The notes under the pieces: generated by a model
What the model was told of the DNA's origin: nothing
What the model saw: only the letters and a program-made list of their open reading frames with translations
Database searches by the model: none
Part shown: positions 30,701 through 40,597 of the stretch, one piece after another
How positions within the stretch are numbered: position 1 is the stretch's first letter
How the letters are laid out: each line of letters opens with the position of its first letter
Source: CAWJAP01 sp963834365
Lineage (GTDB): Bacteria > Acidobacteriota > Vicinamibacteria > Vicinamibacterales > Vicinamibacteraceae
Assembly (NCBI GenBank): GCA_963834365.1
Contig: CAWIBS010000033.1
Coordinates: forward strand, 248,001-312,000
DNA: 64,000 nt
Reading direction: 5' to 3'
Translations under genes and position numbers: made by a program

Positions 30701-31283
30701 CCACGAACCCTGGAAGTCCCGCCATTCGGCGAGCGTCCACGCCGCGTTCTCGAGCCGTCCGGTCGGCCCTTCTTCGTCGTTGAAGGCCGTCCGCCGCAAG
30801 CGCCCGCCGGACGCCTTCGCGCGGGTGCTCGAGCTCGGCCTGGAGCCAGTCGCGGAACACCTCGCCGAAGAGTCGCGCCGCGACTGCACCTCCGTCAGCA
30901 TGACGAACTGCGGATCGACCCGCCCCTCGACCGGGCGTTCGCGCAGCAGGTCGGCGCAGAAGGTGTGAATCGTGCTGACGTGCGCCTGCTCGAGGTTGGC
31001 GAGCGCCCGCACCAGGTGCCGCGCTTCGTCGGGCGGCGCCGACGGGCGGCGCGCCTCGAGCCTGGTCCGCAGCCGCAGCTTCAGCTCCCCCGCGGCCTTC
31101 TCGGTGAAGGTGACGGCGACGATGCGATCGACCGTCGTGCGGCCGCGTGCGAGGACGTTGACGATGCGCTCGACGAGGACCGTCGTCTTGCCGGTGCCCG
31201 CCGCGGCTTCGACGGCCAGCGTCACGTCGAGATCGCCTTCGATGCGCGCACGCACGTCCGCGTCGGGGAGCGCAGGCGCTCAT
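27794..31283 (-). CDS. addA: AddA-like UvrD/Rep helicase-nuclease
   Basis: A superfamily-1A helicase of about 1,150 residues after repair. Motif I is AAAGTGKTTVLVERIVN, Ia is VAVTFTEKAAGELK, II is FVDEFQDTDPLQAE, III is PKQSIYRFRRAD, IV has STSFRSPPAIQ, V is MTAHKAKGLEFPIVVLADIG and VI is VAYVAATRARDLL. The last 180 residues hold a RecB-type nuclease (GWVVVDFKTDLDPAES, with Asp and the Lys of the DxK motif). It processes double-strand breaks with its AddB partner. At least ten frameshifts fall between 28850 and 31250. Its start overlaps the upstream gene's stop (ATGA), so the pair is coupled. Confidence 0.85.
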
Positions 31284-34200
31284 GGCAGTCTCCGCAACTC
31301 CAGCAGGTCGGCAATCATCGGCAGATCGTGCGCCTTGCGATCGAACCGGCGCTCCTCGAGCGGGCCGCAGACCGCCGCGAAATCGCAGAAGCGGCAGGCG
31401 CCCTCGCGCGGTGCCGGCGGCAGGCACCCCGCGGCGACGGCGCGGTCCACGATCTCGAGGGCCTCGATGCCCGACCGCCGGGCCTCCGGCCGCAGCGACA
31501 CGACGTGCTCGGAGAAGCCGCCGGCCGTCGTCGCAAACGACAGGCGGGCGTGCGCCACCGTGCGGCCGAAGATCTGCTCGGCCACCAGGCCGTAGATGAC
31601 GGGCTGCAAGCGTGCCGCCGCCGCCGACGACGAGCCGGTCCGTCGTGCGGTTGCGGCCGGTCTTGTGATCGGTGACCCGCAGGTTGCCGAAGACGGCGTG
31701 CTCTTCGATGAGGTCGATGGCGCCTCGCAGCGGAGAACCGCCCGTCGAGCACGACGGGTTCGCGGACGCTCGCCGGGTCGTGGCCCTCGTCGAGCGGCAG
31801 CCCGAAGCTGAGCTCGAAATAGCGCGGCACCCATTCGGCCCCGCGTTCGATCATCTGGTCGATCCACATGCGGAGGTCGGCGCGCACGAGGTCGGTTTCG
31901 TCCTGCCACACGCGATCGATCGCCGGCGCGAGGCGATCCGCATAGCGCGCCGATGCACCGGGCGCACGCCGCATCGACGATGGCGCTCGCCCGCTCCCGG
32001 TGCTCCGGCGCCAGCGGCAGCAGGCCTTCGCCGGCGAGTGCACGAAGCACGTCGCGCTGGATTTCGTGAAAGAGCGCGCCGCGCGTCAGCGGATCGAGCT
32101 GCTCGAGCGGCGCCGGGCGCTCGAGCGGCTCCAGGCGGTAGATCGATCCGAGCAGGAACTGGTACGGGCACGACGAGAAGCGCTGCAGCGCCGTCACCGA
32201 GTAGCTGCGCGCCGTGAGGCGTGAGGCCGCCAGCTGCTCCCGCACGAGATCGGTCTGGCCGATGAGCCCGTCGTAGCTCGACCAGCGCCGCGTCCAGCGC
32301 GCCCAGCGCGTCGGAGCGATCGCTTGAGCGGCTCGTTCAGCGAGAGCAGATAGTGGGCGCCGCCGCGAGCCTCGTCGCGGGGCGTCTCCGGCGCCATGCA
32401 GCGCGCCCGAGCACGGCGAGATCGTGTTCGCACTCGTCGATCGCGCTGGCCGGCATCCGACGGCGCCGGCCAGGCCAGCCACGCGCCCGTGGCCACGGCG
32501 GTGTCGCGCTCGAACGATTCGTAGTCGGGCAGCGTCGCCCCTGCACGGCGCGCACGACGTCGAGCAGGTAGAACGACGGGCACGCGCGCGCGGCCCTGGA
32601 CGACGTCGAGCCGCGGATAGGAGACGAAGAGCCGCTCGGTCGCGGCGCCGACGGCGAGCCGCAGCAGCAGCCGCTCGGCCGCTACGCGATCGGGTTCGAC
32701 GGCGAGCGGCGCGTCGAGGGCGCGCCGCAGCTCGTCGAGCAGCAGCGGATCCTGGCCGGCTGCGCTGCGGGAACAGCCGCTCGGCGAGCCCGACGACGAA
32801 CACCGTGCGGAAGCTGCGGCCGCGCAGCTGATCGGGCGTGCCGACGAAGACGCGTCCGAAGCGGGGCTTCGGCGGATCCCGCTCGAGCGTCGTCAGCCGC
32901 GGCACGAGCACCTGCCGGACTTCGCGCGAGCGTGACCGGTCCGATCGCGGCCATCGGGCCGCAGCTCGGCGAGCAGCTCGAGGACGCGCGCAGGATGCCG
33001 GAGCGAGCGCGGCGCCAGCGCGCTCGAAGTGATCGAGCCACTCGCCCCACGTCGCCGCCTGCGGGCAGCGCCGCGAGCGCGTCGATGAGCGGCAGGGCGA
33101 AGCGGCGCAGCTCGTCGAGCGACGTCGAGGTCGCGGGCGATGCGCGGCGGCCTGCGGCGAGTCCGGGTCGTCCGACACGGCCTCGTCGCGGCGGACAGCT
33201 CAGCTCCTGGCGAGGCCGTCGAGCCGCCGGCGCCAGCGATCGGCGCCGCCGACGACGGAGGATTCGACGAGCAGCGCGTTCCCATTTCCACGGCGCGCGC
33301 AGCGCCGCGATCCTGGTCGTCGTCCGCAGGAGTGCCAGGGTCAGACGCCGGGGCTGGAACTGGGGTCACCCGGCCGCGCGGGCTCGTCGATCAAGTCGAA
33401 CAGCGACAGCTGTCCGCCGGTCAGCGTCTCGTCTCGAGGCGCGACGAGCGGCGACGGGCGCGGCGGCCGGGGCGCCGCGTTGCGTCGCGCCGCGGGACCT
33501 GTCCGAGCGAGAGGTACTCGGCGAAGCGGCGGGCCGACAGGCCCTCGGCCGCGCAGGCGAGGAGCGCCAGGAACGCACGGCCGGCGGGGTCCGGGACGTC
33601 GCGTGCCGCGCGCATACCATGCGGGCACGCCCGGCCCGGGCCAGCGCGTGCTCGAGCGGTCCCCAATAGCTGTCGGGCGTGCGGAGCACGACGGCCATGT
33701 CATCGAACGCCACGCCGCGCGCCGCCTCCGCCAGGATCCGGCGCGCGACTTCGACGGTCTCGCGGCCTTCACCGGGCGCGGAGAAGCACACCAGGTCGTC
33801 CGCTGCCTCACCCGGCACGGCCGCATCCGAGAACAGATACGTGCGGACGCGATTCAGCGAGGCGGCCGTTGCATCCGTGGACGCCGCGTGCACGTCGAGC
33901 CGGGCGCCGTCGGGCAGGAGCGACAGCGTGCGCTCGTCGCCGGCGGCAACGGTGAGCAGCGCCTCAGGCGCCAGCGCGGCCAGCGCCGCGACGAGCCGCC
34001 CTTCGGCGGCCGACGCGATCCGCACGTCGAGCAACAGCACCGGAAGGCCCGCGAGCGTCCCCGGCGCACGTGCCTGCACGAGCCGGGCGGCTTCGTCGAA
34101 GCAGGGCCGCGCGATCGACGACGCGCGCGTCGGCGAGCTCGGTCTCGTACGCCTCGGCGAGCCGGGCGAGGTCTGGTCCGGGATCCGGCAGGCCCGCAAG

Positions 34201-34611
34201 CGCCGGGGCCGCACGTCCCGCCTCGCGAACCTCGCGGAGTGTGCCGGCCACCGCACGCGGGAACCCGGGGCTGTCGGCGACCGGCGCGAGATAGGCGAGC
34301 GCACCGGCGCGATGGAGCTCGAAGATGGCGCGGGCAGCGACCGCTTCCGCGCCAAAGGCCGAACAGACCGCCAGGTCGCGCGCCGCCAGTGCGGCGCCAG
34401 CCGCGCGCGACGCGAGCTGGGCGAGCGTGAACCGATGCCAGCCGAAGCTCGCGCCGCGACGGACCGCCAGGGCGCGGCAGAAGTCGTCGGCCGCCTCGCG
34501 CGTCGCGCCGACGACGACCAGTTCGGCGCCCGGCCCCTGGCCGGACACGAACGCTTCGGCCGCGGCGAGGCGCTCCGATCCCGAGCTCGCGATCAGGACA
34601 CGCAGGTCCAC
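31280..34611 (-). CDS. addB: AddB-like PD-(D/E)XK nuclease subunit
   Basis: About 1,100 residues after repair. The N-terminal half is a helicase-like fold that has lost Walker A (LIASSGSERLAAAEAF where a P-loop would be). The C-terminal half is a RecB-type nuclease (FGNLRVTDHKTGR) ending in a cysteine cluster, CRFCDFAAVCGP, matching the iron-sulfur staple of AddB. It acts with the downstream AddA-like helicase. At least ten frameshifts between 31600 and 34100 fragment it. The GTG start is 33 bases from the divergent metallopeptidase gene, so the spacer must carry both promoters. Confidence 0.8.
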
Positions 34612-34644
34612 GCTTCCGCTACACTACCGCACTGCCGCCGCCCG

Positions 34645-35744
34645 ATGGACCACGCCCCGCCCCCGTCTCCGCAACGAGACGCTCCCGACGACCCGCGCAC
34701 CACCCCGCCATCTCCGCCCGAGCGCCCGTTCGACTGGTGGAGGTCGCTGCCGGACGAAGCGCTGCTCGACCTGCGGATGTGCGATCTCGGCCTCACCATC
34801 GAGGCCAGCGCGCTGGCGCGGCGGATCGCCGATCTGCACGCGGAGCTCGACGCGCGACAGCATCGCGTTCCGCCCGCACTACTGGCTCTCCGACGAGTGG
34901 TTCACGCCGGACGGCGTCGGCGGCATCGCGATCCCGTTCTATCTCGCCCACCCGCGCCTCGAGGAGCTCGAGGAGAGCGCAGATGCTCGAAGTCGAGGGC
35001 GGCGACTACGAGTGGTGCATGAAGATCCTGCGCCACGAGGCCGGCCACGCCCTCGACAACGCCTACCAGCTGCAGCGCCGGCGCAAGCGGCAGCAAGCTG
35101 TTCGGCTCCTCGTCGACGCCGTATCCCGAGTACTACACGCCGAAGCCGTACAGCAAGAGCTTCGTGCTGCATCTCGACTCCTGGTACGCGCAGAGCCATC
35201 CCGACGAGGATTTCGCCGAGACGTTCGCGGTGTGGCTCAAGCCGGGTTCGCAGTGGCGCGAGCGCTACGACGACTGGCCGGCGATCAAGAAGCTCGAATA
35301 CGTCGACGAGCTGATGCGCGAGCTGGCCGGCCAGGCCGCCGGCGCGCGTCTCGCGGCGCAAGGTCGATCCGCTGCCGGCGCTCAAGAAGACGCTGCGCCA
35401 GCACTACGCGCGGAAACGCGATCACTACGGCGACGAGTATCCGAACTTCTACGATCGCGACCTGCGCCGCCTCTTCACCGCCGCCGCCGACGCGCGCGCG
35501 GACGATGACGGCGGCGCGCTTCCTCGGCCGCGTCCGCAAGGACGTGTGCCGCAAGGTCGCGCGCTGGACCGGCGAGTATCAATACACGATCGATCGGGTG
35601 TTCGACGACATGATCGCGCGCTGCCGCGAGCTCGACCTGCGCCTGACGACGCCCGAGGATCAGGCCAAACTCGAGTTCACGGTCCTGCTGACGGTGCAGA
35701 CGATGAACTACCTGCACAGCGGCCGGCACCGGGTGGCGCTATGA
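34645..35744 (+). CDS. Zinc-binding metallopeptidase, cytoplasmic (paired with ATP-grasp)
   Basis: No signal peptide; a Pro-rich start (MDHAPPPSPQ) is followed by PFDWWRSLPDEALLDLRMC. The zinc motif is LRHEAGHALDNAY, and a conserved SHPDEDFAETFAVWL supplies the third ligand. Upstream of it, FRPHYWLSDEWFTPDG is another conserved patch. About five frameshifts (near 34865, 34980, 35095, 35350 and 35515) split the frame. Matches the family annotated only as putative zinc-binding metallopeptidase. Its stop overlaps the ATP-grasp gene start (ATGA). This fixed pairing with an amino-acid-ligase-like enzyme suggests a joint role in making or trimming a peptide. No substrate is known. Confidence 0.8.
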
Positions 35745-36768
35745 GAAAGCTGCGCGTGCTCGCGCTGATGCACGACTATCTCGTGCCGCCGGCCGACGGT
35801 CGCGGGCCACGACCTCGCCAGCGCGAAGTGGAAGATGGAGTTCGACGTCACGCACTCGCTCGAGCACATGGGCCACGACGTGCGCGCGCTCGGCCTCGGC
35901 GGCGATCTCGGCGTCATCACCGCCGCCGTCAAGGACTGGAACCCGCACATCGTCTTCAACCTGATGGAGAACTTCGAGGGCATCGCCATGTTCGATCAGA
36001 ACGTCGTCAGCTACCTCGAGCTGCTGCGCGTGCCGTACACCGGCTGCAATCCGCGCGGCCTGATGCTCTCGCGCGACAAGGCGCTGTCGAAGACGCTGCT
36101 CGTCGTATCACCGCATTCCGGTGCCCGAGTTCGCCGTCTTCCGCGTCGGCCGCGCCATCCAGCGCCCGAAGCGGCTTGAAGTTCCCGCTGATCGTCAAGT
36201 CGCTCACGCAGGAGTCGTCGATCGGCATCTCGCAGGCGTCGGTGGTCGAAGACGACGAGAAGCTGCGCGAGCGGGTGCAGTTCATCCACCACAAGGTCGG
36301 CACCGACGCGATCGTCGAGCGCTACATCGAGGGACGCGAGCTGTACGTCGGCGTCCTCGGCAACCTGAAGCTGCAGGTCTTCCCGGTCTGGGAGCTGCAG
36401 TTCACGAAGATGGCCGAGGACAACTGGCCGATCGCGACCGAGCGCGTGAAGTGGAGCGACAAGTACCAGAAGAAGCACGAGATCACGAGCGGACCGCGCC
36501 GACGATCTCGATCGACGACCTGCAGCTCCAGGTCCAGAAGCTCTGCAAGCGCGTGTATCGCACGCTCGACCTGAGCGGCTACGCCCGCATCGACCTGCGG
36601 CTGGACACCGACGGCCGCGTGTACGTGCTCGAAGCCAACCCCAACCCGCAGCTCGCCTACGGGGAGGACTTCGCGGAGTCGGCCGAGCACGCCGGGGTCA
36701 CCTACGAGCAGCTCCTGCAGCGGATCATCAACACCGGCCTGGCGTGGCGGCCCGAGCGGCAGGGCTAA
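35741..36768 (+). CDS. ATP-grasp enzyme, D-Ala-D-Ala ligase-like
   Basis: After frame repair the protein has about 340 residues. It begins RKLRVLALMHDYLVPP, where D-Ala-D-Ala ligases have a short glycine-rich segment, then IVFNLMENFEG, PYTGCNPRGLMLSRDK, FPLIVKSLTQESSIGIS (ATP-binding lysine), IVERYIEGRELYVGVLG and the metal-binding end RIDLRLDTDGRVYVLEANPNP. These show a complete ATP-grasp active site that joins a carboxylate to an amine. Frameshifts lie near 35805, 36110, 36170 and 36500. A true Ddl is unlikely because the substrate-binding part diverges; the partner is the adjacent metallopeptidase. Confidence 0.82.
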
Positions 36769-36771
36769 AAG

Positions 36772-36866
36772 AAGGACGAAGGACGAAGGACGAAGGACGA
36801 AGTACGAAAGAGCGCGGAGAAGAAGCTGCTTCACATTCCGCAGGAGGGCGCGGCTTCAGCCGCGCC
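36772..36866. repeat. GAAGGAC heptamer array and a REP-like palindrome
   Basis: Four exact copies of GAAGGAC and two degenerate ones (36772-36810) directly follow the ATP-grasp stop codon. At 36847-36866 is a perfect palindrome with arms GGCGCGGC around TTCA, of the REP-like family. Confidence 0.9.
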
Positions 36867-36884
36867 GGGGCGGGGACGGGTTGA

Positions 36885-37412
36885 TCATTTCTCGCGCAGC
36901 CCGTAGCGCTCCTTGAAGATCGAGAGATGGTGGCGTTCGTGCCCGGCGATCATGTAGCCGAGGGCGCGGACGCTGACGGCGTTGCCGCTGGCGATGCCGC
37001 GGCGATCGAGTGCGGTGTCGGGGAGGTGACGGAACAGCGCGACGCTGGAGGCCCGGATGGCCTTGAGGTCGTCGATGAGGCTCGTCCAGCTTCGCTCGTC
37101 GAACCCGGACGTCGCCATCCACGTGTCCTGTTCCATGCTCGGCAGCGCGCTCGCGTCGCCGCGCCCGAACGCGGCGGCGCGGTACTGGAACACGCGCTCG
37201 GTGTCGCCGATGTGTCCCAGCACCTGCTTCATGCTCCACTTGCCCGGCGCGTACCGCGTGCGCGACTGTTCCTCGGTGACCGACCGGTAGGCGCCCAGCG
37301 TCTCGTCGATCTGCCGGGCGAGAATCTCGGCCAGATCGTCTTCTTCGTCCACCAGGTGGATGTAGGCCTCGTAGTACGGCGCATACTCGGTCGGGTCCGG
37401 ACGTCGTGGCAT
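36885..37412 (-). CDS. DinB-like protein (DinB/YfiT superfamily)
   Basis: Intact, 175 residues from the ATG at 37412, chosen because GGAGGG lies just upstream. KWSMKQVLGHIGDTERVFQYR and AGHERHHLSIFKERY supply the three histidines of the DinB/YfiT four-helix metal site. The superfamily includes thiol-S-transferases that use bacillithiol or mycothiol. No partner visible. Not related to DNA polymerase IV, although that gene is also called dinB. Confidence 0.9.
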   Translation of the reverse strand: MPRRPDPTEYAPYYEAYIHLVDEEDDLAEILARQIDETLGAYRSVTEEQSRTRYAPGKWSMKQVLGHIGDTERVFQYRAAAFGRGDASALPSMEQDTWMATSGFDERSWTSLIDDLKAIRASSVALFRHLPDTALDRRGIASGNAVSVRALGYMIAGHERHHLSIFKERYGLREK

Positions 37413-37487
37413 GTGCCCTCCAGAGCGACCTCGGAGCATATCAGTGAAATGGCGCTCAGCCATCAGCTGTCCCGCAGATGGAGTCGG

Positions 37488-37540
37488 TCGCTTGTAGCTT
37501 GTGGCTGGTACCTGGTAGCTCGTAGCTGGTAGTTGACGTT
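37488..37540. repeat. AGCTACC-type heptanucleotide repeat
   Basis: On the minus strand this reads as seven-base units AGCTACC, AGCTACG, AGGTACC, AGCCACA, AGCTACA and so on. It lies between the divergent DinB-like and DUF485 genes, in the place where their promoters must be. Confidence 0.8.
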
Positions 37541-37576
37541 GAGCGTCAGGGCCGGGCTGGCACAAGATAGGTCCCC

Positions 37577-37798
37577 GTGGCCAAACTCCGCCTCTGGCTC
37601 TTCGCCGTCTACCTGGCGCTGTATCTCGGATTCGTGCTGCTCACGGCGTTCGACCTGCGCCTGATGGCGTGGGCGCCCCTCGGCGGCGTGAACTTCGCGA
37701 TCGTCTACGGCTTCCTGCTGATCGGCGCGGCGTTCGCGCTCGCGCTCGCATATTGGTGGCTGGCCCGCGGCACCGGCGAGTCGAGAGGCGACCTGTGA
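37577..37798 (+). CDS. DUF485 small membrane protein
   Basis: A 73-residue protein with two predicted membrane helices (LFAVYLALYLGFVLL and FLLIGAAFALALAYWW). DUF485 proteins are usually encoded beside acetate-type sodium symporters (as yjcH with actP), and here too the stop codon overlaps the symporter start (GTGA). It probably helps membrane insertion or stability of the transporter. GTG start. Confidence 0.85.
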   Translation: MAKLRLWLFAVYLALYLGFVLLTAFDLRLMAWAPLGGVNFAIVYGFLLIGAAFALALAYWWLARGTGESRGDL

Positions 37799-39681
37799 TC
37801 TACGAGCGATCGCTCCTCGCCATCAGCATCTTCGTCTTCTTCGTCGTCCTGGTCATCGGGCTGAGCGCCTGGCTCGGACGCCGCGCGAAATCGTCGGCCG
37901 GATATTACGCCGCGCACGGGCAGATCCACTGGTTCGTCAACGGCATTGCGTTTGCCGGCGACTACCTGTCGGCGGCGTCGTTTCTCGGCATCTGCGGCAT
38001 GATCGCGTTCTACGGCTACGACGGCTTCCTCTACTCGATCGGATATCTCGCCGGCTGGGTCGTCGCGCTGTTCATCGTCGCCGAACCGCTCAAGCGGATG
38101 GGCCGCTTCACGTTTGCCGACGCCCTGGATCGGCGCTTCCACTCGCGGGGCATCAAGCTGGCGGCGGCGACGAGCACACTGGTCGTCAGCCTCTTCTACC
38201 TGATCCCCCAGATGGTCGGCGCGGGGGCGCTGGTCACGCCGCTGCTCGGCCTCCCCCACGCTGCCGGCGTCCTCATCGTCGGCGTCGTCGTGACGACGAT
38301 CGTCGTCACGGCGGGGATGGTGTCCACGACGTGGGTCCAGTTCATCAAAGGGTCGCTGCTCGTGGTGTTCTGCGGGCTGCTGACGGTGCTCATCCTCGCG
38401 CGCGGTCTGCGCACGCCGGAGGCGAGCGGGGCGCCGGCCTTCGCGCCGCAGACGGAGGCCTCCGTCGTCTCGCAGCCCGATGTCACGGTGCTCGACCCGG
38501 CCGGCGGATGGACCGGCAAGCCGTACGTGCGGCTCGAGCGCCAGGGCCGCGTCGAGGTGTGGCGGCGCGACGGCTCGTCGCTGGTGCCGACGCAACGAGT
38601 GACCGTGACCGCGTCAGGTGAGCGCCTGGTTGACGGGCGTCCGCAGGGGGCAGACCACGATCTGCGCCCGATCGGGCAGGTCGTGGCCCTCCCGGGTGGC
38701 GCGACCGACACCGGTCCGCTCGGCCCGTCGGCCTTCCTGCGCACCCTGCAGGCCAGCAGCGTCCAGACCTGGGCCTCGGAGCGCATCGTCGAAGCCGACG
38801 GCAGCGCGACGACCGTGTATTACCCGACGGTCATCGCCGGCAGCGACCTGCTGCTGCCGGGCGCCAGCCCCACCTTCAGCGGCGTGCGCAGCGCCACGCT
38901 GTTCCAGAAGCTCGATTTCCTGTCGCTGATGCTGGCGCTGTTCTGCGGGACGGCGTCGCTGCCGCACATCCTGATTCGGTACTACACCGTCAAGGACGAA
39001 GCCGCCGTGCGGAAGAGCACGGTCGTCGGCATCGGCGCGATCGGCGTCTTCTACGTGCTGACTCTCTACCTGGGCCTGGGGGCGATGACCTCCGGCGCGC
39101 TCGACGTCACCAACAACAACATGGCGGCGCCGCTGCTCGCGAAGAGCTTCAGCCCGCTGCTGTTCGCGCTGATCTCGGCGATTGCGTTCACCACCGTGCT
39201 CGGGACGGTGAGCGGCCTCATCATCGCCGCGAGCGGCGCGGTGGCGCACGACGTCCTGACCAACGTGGCGAAGCTCGATCTCACCGACGCGGGCAAGGTC
39301 CGCGCGGGCAAGATCTCCGCCGTCGTGGTCGGCGCCATCGCGATGGTGCTCGGGGTGCTCTTCGAGCGGCTGAACGTCTCGTTTCTCGTCGGCTGGGCGT
39401 TCAACATCGCCGCGTCGGCCAATCTGCCGGCGCTCGTCATGGCGCTCTTCTGGCCGCGCGCCACCAAACAGGGGATCACGTGGGCGATTCTCGTCGGGAT
39501 GGTCACGTCGCTCGGGTGGGTACTGCTCAGCGCTCAGGCGTTCCGGGACGTCTACAACCTGCCGGCCGCCGATGCCCTGGTGCCGTTCTCTCAGCCGGGC
39601 ATCGTGACGATTCCGCTGGGTTTCGTGGTGCTCGTCGTGGTCTCGCTGCTCACCCGCCCCGGGCCCGATCGCCGGGCGTGA
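37795..39681 (+). CDS. Sodium:solute symporter, ActP-like (SSS family)
   Basis: Intact, 628 residues. The GTG start overlaps the DUF485 stop. Typical SSS segments are seen: AKSSAGYYAAHGQIHWFVNG, FAGDYLSAASFLG, DALDRRFHSR, and in the second half RYYTVKDEAAVRKST and SGAVAHDVLTNV. The family member is close to acetate or short-chain carboxylate carriers. Unusually, about 150 residues (roughly 204-355; from PEASGAPAF to GVRSATLF) are inserted between two membrane helices. They look soluble and beta-rich, with a WRRDG segment. The extra domain may be periplasmic or cytoplasmic depending on topology. Confidence 0.88.
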   Translation: MIYERSLLAISIFVFFVVLVIGLSAWLGRRAKSSAGYYAAHGQIHWFVNGIAFAGDYLSAASFLGICGMIAFYGYDGFLYSIGYLAGWVVALFIVAEPLKRMGRFTFADALDRRFHSRGIKLAAATSTLVVSLFYLIPQMVGAGALVTPLLGLPHAAGVLIVGVVVTTIVVTAGMVSTTWVQFIKGSLLVVFCGLLTVLILARGLRTPEASGAPAFAPQTEASVVSQPDVTVLDPAGGWTGKPYVRLERQGRVEVWRRDGSSLVPTQRVTVTASGERLVDGRPQGADHDLRPIGQVVALPGGATDTGPLGPSAFLRTLQASSVQTWASERIVEADGSATTVYYPTVIAGSDLLLPGASPTFSGVRSATLFQKLDFLSLMLALFCGTASLPHILIRYYTVKDEAAVRKSTVVGIGAIGVFYVLTLYLGLGAMTSGALDVTNNNMAAPLLAKSFSPLLFALISAIAFTTVLGTVSGLIIAASGAVAHDVLTNVAKLDLTDAGKVRAGKISAVVVGAIAMVLGVLFERLNVSFLVGWAFNIAASANLPALVMALFWPRATKQGITWAILVGMVTSLGWVLLSAQAFRDVYNLPAADALVPFSQPGIVTIPLGFVVLVVVSLLTRPGPDRRA

Positions 39682-39792
39682 CCCCGCGACCCTCCGTCGC
39701 GTCTCCGACTCGTCCGGAAGCTGGTTCGTTCACCGGGCTCTGCGCGTTGTTACGGACAGGGGGACGCGCGGCCGCGGCCGGCGATCAGACGC

Positions 39793-40014
39793 ATGTCCAT
39801 CGGTGGTCCCGAAATCGTCGTCGTGCTGGTGGTGGCCGTCTTGAACCTGTTCTGGCTCTGGATGGTGCGGGACTGCCTGGAGAATCCGGGGCTGAACGGC
39901 CACGAGCGCTTTTACTGGATCGCGCTGATGGCGATCACGCACGTGCTCGGCGCGCTGTCCTACTGGCTCAATCACGCACGCTGGCAGCGAACGGCGGCTC
40001 ACTCCCGAGGCTGA
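39793..40014 (+). CDS. Small membrane protein, unknown
   Basis: A 73-residue protein with two hydrophobic helices (IVVVLVVAVLNLFWLWMV and IALMAITHVLGALSYW) and the motif RDCLENPG between them. Similar to the N-terminal membrane part of phospholipase D-like proteins (PLDc_N). Function not known. It faces the receiver gene across a 12-base gap with convergent orientation. Confidence 0.6.
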   Translation: MSIGGPEIVVVLVVAVLNLFWLWMVRDCLENPGLNGHERFYWIALMAITHVLGALSYWLNHARWQRTAAHSRG

Positions 40015-40025
40015 ACGGCCCCTGC

Positions 40026-40434
40026 TCAGGAGGAGGGCTCCTGCCCCTCCTCCCCCATCGCGGCGCGCATCGTGCGCAGCAGTTCCTCGAACCGAAACGG
40101 CTTGTGGAGGAACCCGGCCACGTTCGGGCCGCTCGGCATGCCTTCCGACTGCGGGTAGCCGCTCGAGAGCACGACCCGGACATCCGGACGGACGCGGGCC
40201 AGTTCGTCGAGCACCTGTTTGCCGGTCATCACGGGCATGTTCAGGTCGAGGACCACGAGGCTCACGGTCCCGGCCTCGCCCGCCAGCAACGCCACCCCCG
40301 GCGCCGCCCGCCGCCGTCAGGACCCGGAATCCGGCGCGCTCGAGCAGCGTCCGCGTGACGTTCCGGACGGCCGCCTCGTCATCGATGATGAGGATGGTCT
40401 GCCCGGCGCTCGGCTTCGCGGTATCGGCGGTCAT
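40026..40434 (-). CDS. Response regulator receiver domain protein
   Basis: A stand-alone CheY-like receiver of about 135 residues. ILIIDDEAAVR gives the acidic pocket, LVVLDLNMPVMTGKQ the phosphorylated Asp, VVLSSGYPQ the conserved Ser, and FLHKPFRFEELL the Lys. A frameshift near 40295-40315 separates the first third. No output domain follows, so it must act through a partner; no histidine kinase gene is in view. The PFRFEELL ending is like receivers attached to hybrid kinases. Confidence 0.82.
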
Positions 40435-40597
40435 GAGAGGTGCCGTGGTCCGAAGCCCCCGGAGCCAGGCCCCGGCCGGTCTGCCCCGCGCTTGTGCCGT
40501 GTCGTCGTTCACACTATATTCAGGAATTTGTGGGGGAAGGTCCAGATGCGCCCGTAAGGCCGGGCGCGACCACCCCATCGGGAAGGGGTTCAAAACG

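Noticed and set aside
27794..34611. Reading addA and addB as decayed pseudogenes
   Set aside because: Every helicase and nuclease motif survives on both sides of each shift, and the same type of one-base shift occurs in unrelated essential genes, so sequencing error is the simpler explanation.
35741..36768. Annotation as a true D-alanine-D-alanine ligase
   Set aside because: The N-terminal and substrate-binding segments differ, there is no cell-wall gene context, and it is coupled to a metallopeptidase.
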